The notes under the pieces: model-generated
Told to the model about the DNA's origin: nothing
Database searches by the model: none
The model's input: the letters and a program-made list of their open reading frames with translations, nothing else
Source: CAYSHJ01 sp964589725
GTDB taxonomy: Bacteria; Planctomycetota; Planctomycetia; Planctomycetales; Planctomycetaceae
Assembly (NCBI GenBank): GCA_964589725.1
Contig: CAZPUJ010000782.1
Location: 1-7,255, forward strand
Length of the DNA: 7,255 nt
Reading direction: 5' to 3'
Program-made: the position numbers and the translations under genes
In this document: piece after piece, positions 5,523 through 7,255 of the stretch
How positions within the stretch are numbered: the first letter of the stretch is position 1
How the letters are laid out: each line of letters begins with the position of its first letter

Positions 5523-7078
5523 AGGCTTGGCTCAACGGGCGTGAGGTCTATCGCGAGCCTGAACGGCAAATGTCGCTGGGTTACTACACGATGCTCAGCA
5601 AGTACGAACTGAACCACCTCGAACACCCGTCAGCGAAGTTCGACCTGGAACTCAAACCTGGTTGGAATCGGCTGCTGCTTAAGCTGAGCACGTCGCATCG
5701 CGCAGACTTCACGGACATGCGTTGCAATTTGCGGATCATCGACCCGCCGAATGTCCCGTACGACTCCAAAAACATCGCGTGGATGACCGAGTTGCCGGGA
5801 CGCAGCACGTCGACGCCGATCCTCGTCGGTGACCGATTGTTCCTGATGGCCGAACCGGACGAGCTACTCTGTCTCGACAAGCAGACGGGACGCATCCTGT
5901 GGTCGGCGGCGATCAACTACTACGAGGCGCTGACACCTCTCGAACGTCAAAGTAACCCAACGTTCCCGGAGCGTGTTGATCCGCTGATCGCCGCACTCAA
6001 AAAGGAGACCGATCGCCAGCGGCGGGTTGAGCTGCGGGCCAAGATTCAAAAAACGCTGCTGGAGATCGACGAGCGGCGATTCGCGATTCACTGCAACGAC
6101 CACTTCGAGGCGCATTTCGGCATCGTCGGCTTCACGATGCCCACGCCGGTCAGCGACGGTCAGCGCGTGTTCGTGTGGTGCAACACGGGCGTCGCCGCCT
6201 GCTTCGACCTCGATGGCAAGCGGCAATGGATGACGCGCGTCAACACAGAGCACCTGAGCTACGGCTCGTCACCGGCACTGGCCGACGGCGTGTTGGCGGT
6301 GTTTCTCGATCAACTTTACGGCTTGGACGCGCGCACCGGTCAGATGCGTTGGAAGCAGCACCGCATCCAGCACAACATCGCGGCCGTGCTGGCGACACGG
6401 CTTGCCAACCAACCCGTGTTTGTCACTCAACGAGGTGAGATCATCCGGCCAGCCGATGGCGAGCTGCTTTTTCGTCCGCGCGGGTTCGGAGCGGGGGACA
6501 CCGGCTGGTCACCGCCGGTCATTCTGGGAGACACCATGTATCTCCAGCAGTACGGCGTGGGACTGATCCATGTGTTTGACTTCAGCCAAGTCACGTCCGA
6601 GCAGCGAGAGCCGAAACTGGTTTCCACCATCGAACCGGACGTCGTGAAAACACGCCCCGACGGTTCCTGGATCGACCACTGGACGGCTGGCTCGGCGTTG
6701 GTCTGGGACGGGATCGCCTATCAAGTCGACATCTACCAGACGCTTTACGCGGCGGACCTCAAGAGCCGTAAAACGCTATTTCGCCAAGAACTGCCGCTGA
6801 ACGGCCTGACGCACTACAACGCCGTGGCCGTCGCGGCCAGTCCCACTCTGATCGGTCAGCACGTCTTTGTTTGCGACAATCAAGGAACCACACTCGTCCT
6901 GCAACCCGGGCCCGAATTCAAGGTCGTCGCTCGCAATCAAATCGCGACGCAGATCGACCGCCCGTGGCCGATCCCGGCACAAGAAACGCTCTGCTACGCC
7001 CCACCGATCGTCGATGGCAGCCGGTTGTATTTGCGTGGCGAAGCCTTTTTGTACTGTGTCAGCGAGACAACTGATTAG
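5351..7078 (+). CDS. main part of frameshifted secreted PQQ-like beta-propeller protein
   Basis: This frame is open from about 5351; sequence that looks like the family starts near 5420 (VVGFQRNQVAYAHTYLFSP), and the residues before it are an out-of-frame shadow. In the rejoined 697-residue numbering, residues 146-250 complete a galactose-binding-like module (KAWLNGREVYRE at 180-191, KPGWNRLLLKLS at 224-235). Residues 265-692 form a beta-propeller with repeated blade motifs: PDELLCLDKQTGRILW (291-306), VAACFDLDGKRQW (403-415), LYGLDARTGQMRW (444-456), LYAADLKSRKTLF (587-599) and TTLVLQPG (635-642). A charged helical insert (317-366) interrupts the first two blades. The protein should be exported and lie in the periplasm or at the cell surface; the ligand and enzymatic activity are unknown. 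ATG 5519 could permit restart of translation but would lose 34 conserved-looking residues. Confidence 0.85.
   Translation: MEAGDCSAGRHHGVRDRGTAVAKVVGFQRNQVAYAHTYLFSPRGGSARIVVDHGQGMKAWLNGREVYREPERQMSLGYYTMLSKYELNHLEHPSAKFDLELKPGWNRLLLKLSTSHRADFTDMRCNLRIIDPPNVPYDSKNIAWMTELPGRSTSTPILVGDRLFLMAEPDELLCLDKQTGRILWSAAINYYEALTPLERQSNPTFPERVDPLIAALKKETDRQRRVELRAKIQKTLLEIDERRFAIHCNDHFEAHFGIVGFTMPTPVSDGQRVFVWCNTGVAACFDLDGKRQWMTRVNTEHLSYGSSPALADGVLAVFLDQLYGLDARTGQMRWKQHRIQHNIAAVLATRLANQPVFVTQRGEIIRPADGELLFRPRGFGAGDTGWSPPVILGDTMYLQQYGVGLIHVFDFSQVTSEQREPKLVSTIEPDVVKTRPDGSWIDHWTAGSALVWDGIAYQVDIYQTLYAADLKSRKTLFRQELPLNGLTHYNAVAVAASPTLIGQHVFVCDNQGTTLVLQPGPEFKVVARNQIATQIDRPWPIPAQETLCYAPPIVDGSRLYLRGEAFLYCVSETTD
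5411..5430 (+). other. frameshift point in the propeller gene
   Basis: Upstream the sense frame is the one starting at 4986; downstream it is one base back (-1). The join CCA AAG, then re-reading the final G as GTC GTC GGG, gives LPWPK-VVGFQRNQVAY with no stop. One missing base, here or a few bases either side, explains the pattern. The tetramer A AAG is present, but there is no full slippery heptamer. Confidence 0.75.
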
Positions 7079-7118
7079 ACCGTCATAAAAAAAAATCGGT
7101 AGCCACGCTCGCCAGAGA

Positions 7119-7251
7119 CTGTTGAATTAGTCCGCCGCCGAGTTCACCTCGGCGGTTTACGCGTTTCTGCACTACGTTTTTTCCGATGAATTCGAGTAGT
7201 GCGGAAACGCTTGAACCCCTGAGGCAAGCTCAGGGGCGATTAAATCAACAG
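7119..7251. repeat. palindrome-rich element with terminal inverted repeats
   Basis: The ends, CTGTTGAATTAGTC at 7119-7132 and GATTAAATCAACAG at 7238-7251, are inverted repeats matching at 12 of 14 positions (the outer seven are perfect). Between them are three hairpins in a row: 7135-7142/7148-7155 (8 bases); 7161-7175/7196-7210 (GCGTTTCTGCACTAC, 14 of 15, the exception allowing a G-U pair); and 7216-7223/7229-7236 (CCCCTGAG, 8 bases, loop GCAAG). There is no open frame of note. The layout is that of a small non-autonomous mobile element (MITE-like) or a complex palindromic repeat. The window ends 4 bases after it, so flanking target-site copies cannot be examined. Confidence 0.65.
7135..7158 (+). 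terminator. possible terminator of the propeller gene
   Basis: A perfect 8-base stem (CCGCCGAG, 7135-7142, with CTCGGCGG, 7148-7155) and a 5-base loop are followed by only TTT. The position, 57 bases after the stop, suits a terminator, but the short T run makes it weak, and the hairpin is also part of the larger repeat element at 7119-7251. Confidence 0.4.
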
Positions 7252-7255
7252 ACCC

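Noticed and set aside
7087..7095. Run of nine A as the U tract of a terminator on the - strand
   Set aside because: The nearest hairpin (7135-7155) is about 40 bases away, too far for an intrinsic terminator.
7119..7251. Integron attC site
   Set aside because: The left end contains GTTGAAT, fitting GTTRRRY, but the ends point the wrong way (GTT...AAC rather than AAC...GTT) and the right end does not fit the consensus.

Overview
The window looks like a piece of a Planctomycetota chromosome. The basis is moderate: GC is high (about 58% by eye), a secreted PQQ-like beta-propeller protein of the kind common in that phylum is present, and the gaps between genes carry GC-rich palindromic repeats. 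No rRNA, tRNA or housekeeping marker fixes the taxon. All recognised genes lie on the + strand; no mobile-element protein, CRISPR array or RNA gene was seen.

Layout. (1) 3-155 is the end of a protein gene whose start lies outside the window. (2) 156-528 has no gene but holds a large nested palindrome (241-352). (3) 529-987 encodes a two-helix membrane protein with a bacterial PH-like domain (DUF1200/bPH type). (4) 1099-1350 and 1301-1906 are overlapping genes for an unknown 83-residue protein and a minimal nucleotidyltransferase resembling the AbiEii/MNT toxin group. (5) 2042-3841 is a probable operon: an ECF sigma factor, a small single-span membrane protein that may be its anti-sigma factor, and a type I signal peptidase translationally coupled to it. 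A palindromic repeat forms the last codons of the sigma gene. (6) 4019-4819 encodes a HisN-type histidinol-phosphatase of the inositol monophosphatase family. (7) 4878-4952 is a cluster of hairpins. (8) 4986-7078 encodes a secreted beta-propeller protein split by a -1 frameshift near 5411-5430. (9) 7119-7251 is a palindrome-rich element bounded by imperfect inverted repeats.

How the genes may work together. Only the sigma factor, membrane protein and signal peptidase have a spacing and overlap that argue for shared expression and function. The 83-residue protein and the nucleotidyltransferase form a second coupled pair that could be a toxin-antitoxin-like module. HisN and the propeller protein appear to be independent units. 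The points most worth following are the frameshift, the sigma/membrane-protein/peptidase cluster, the nucleotidyltransferase pair, and the repeats, one of which has become coding sequence.
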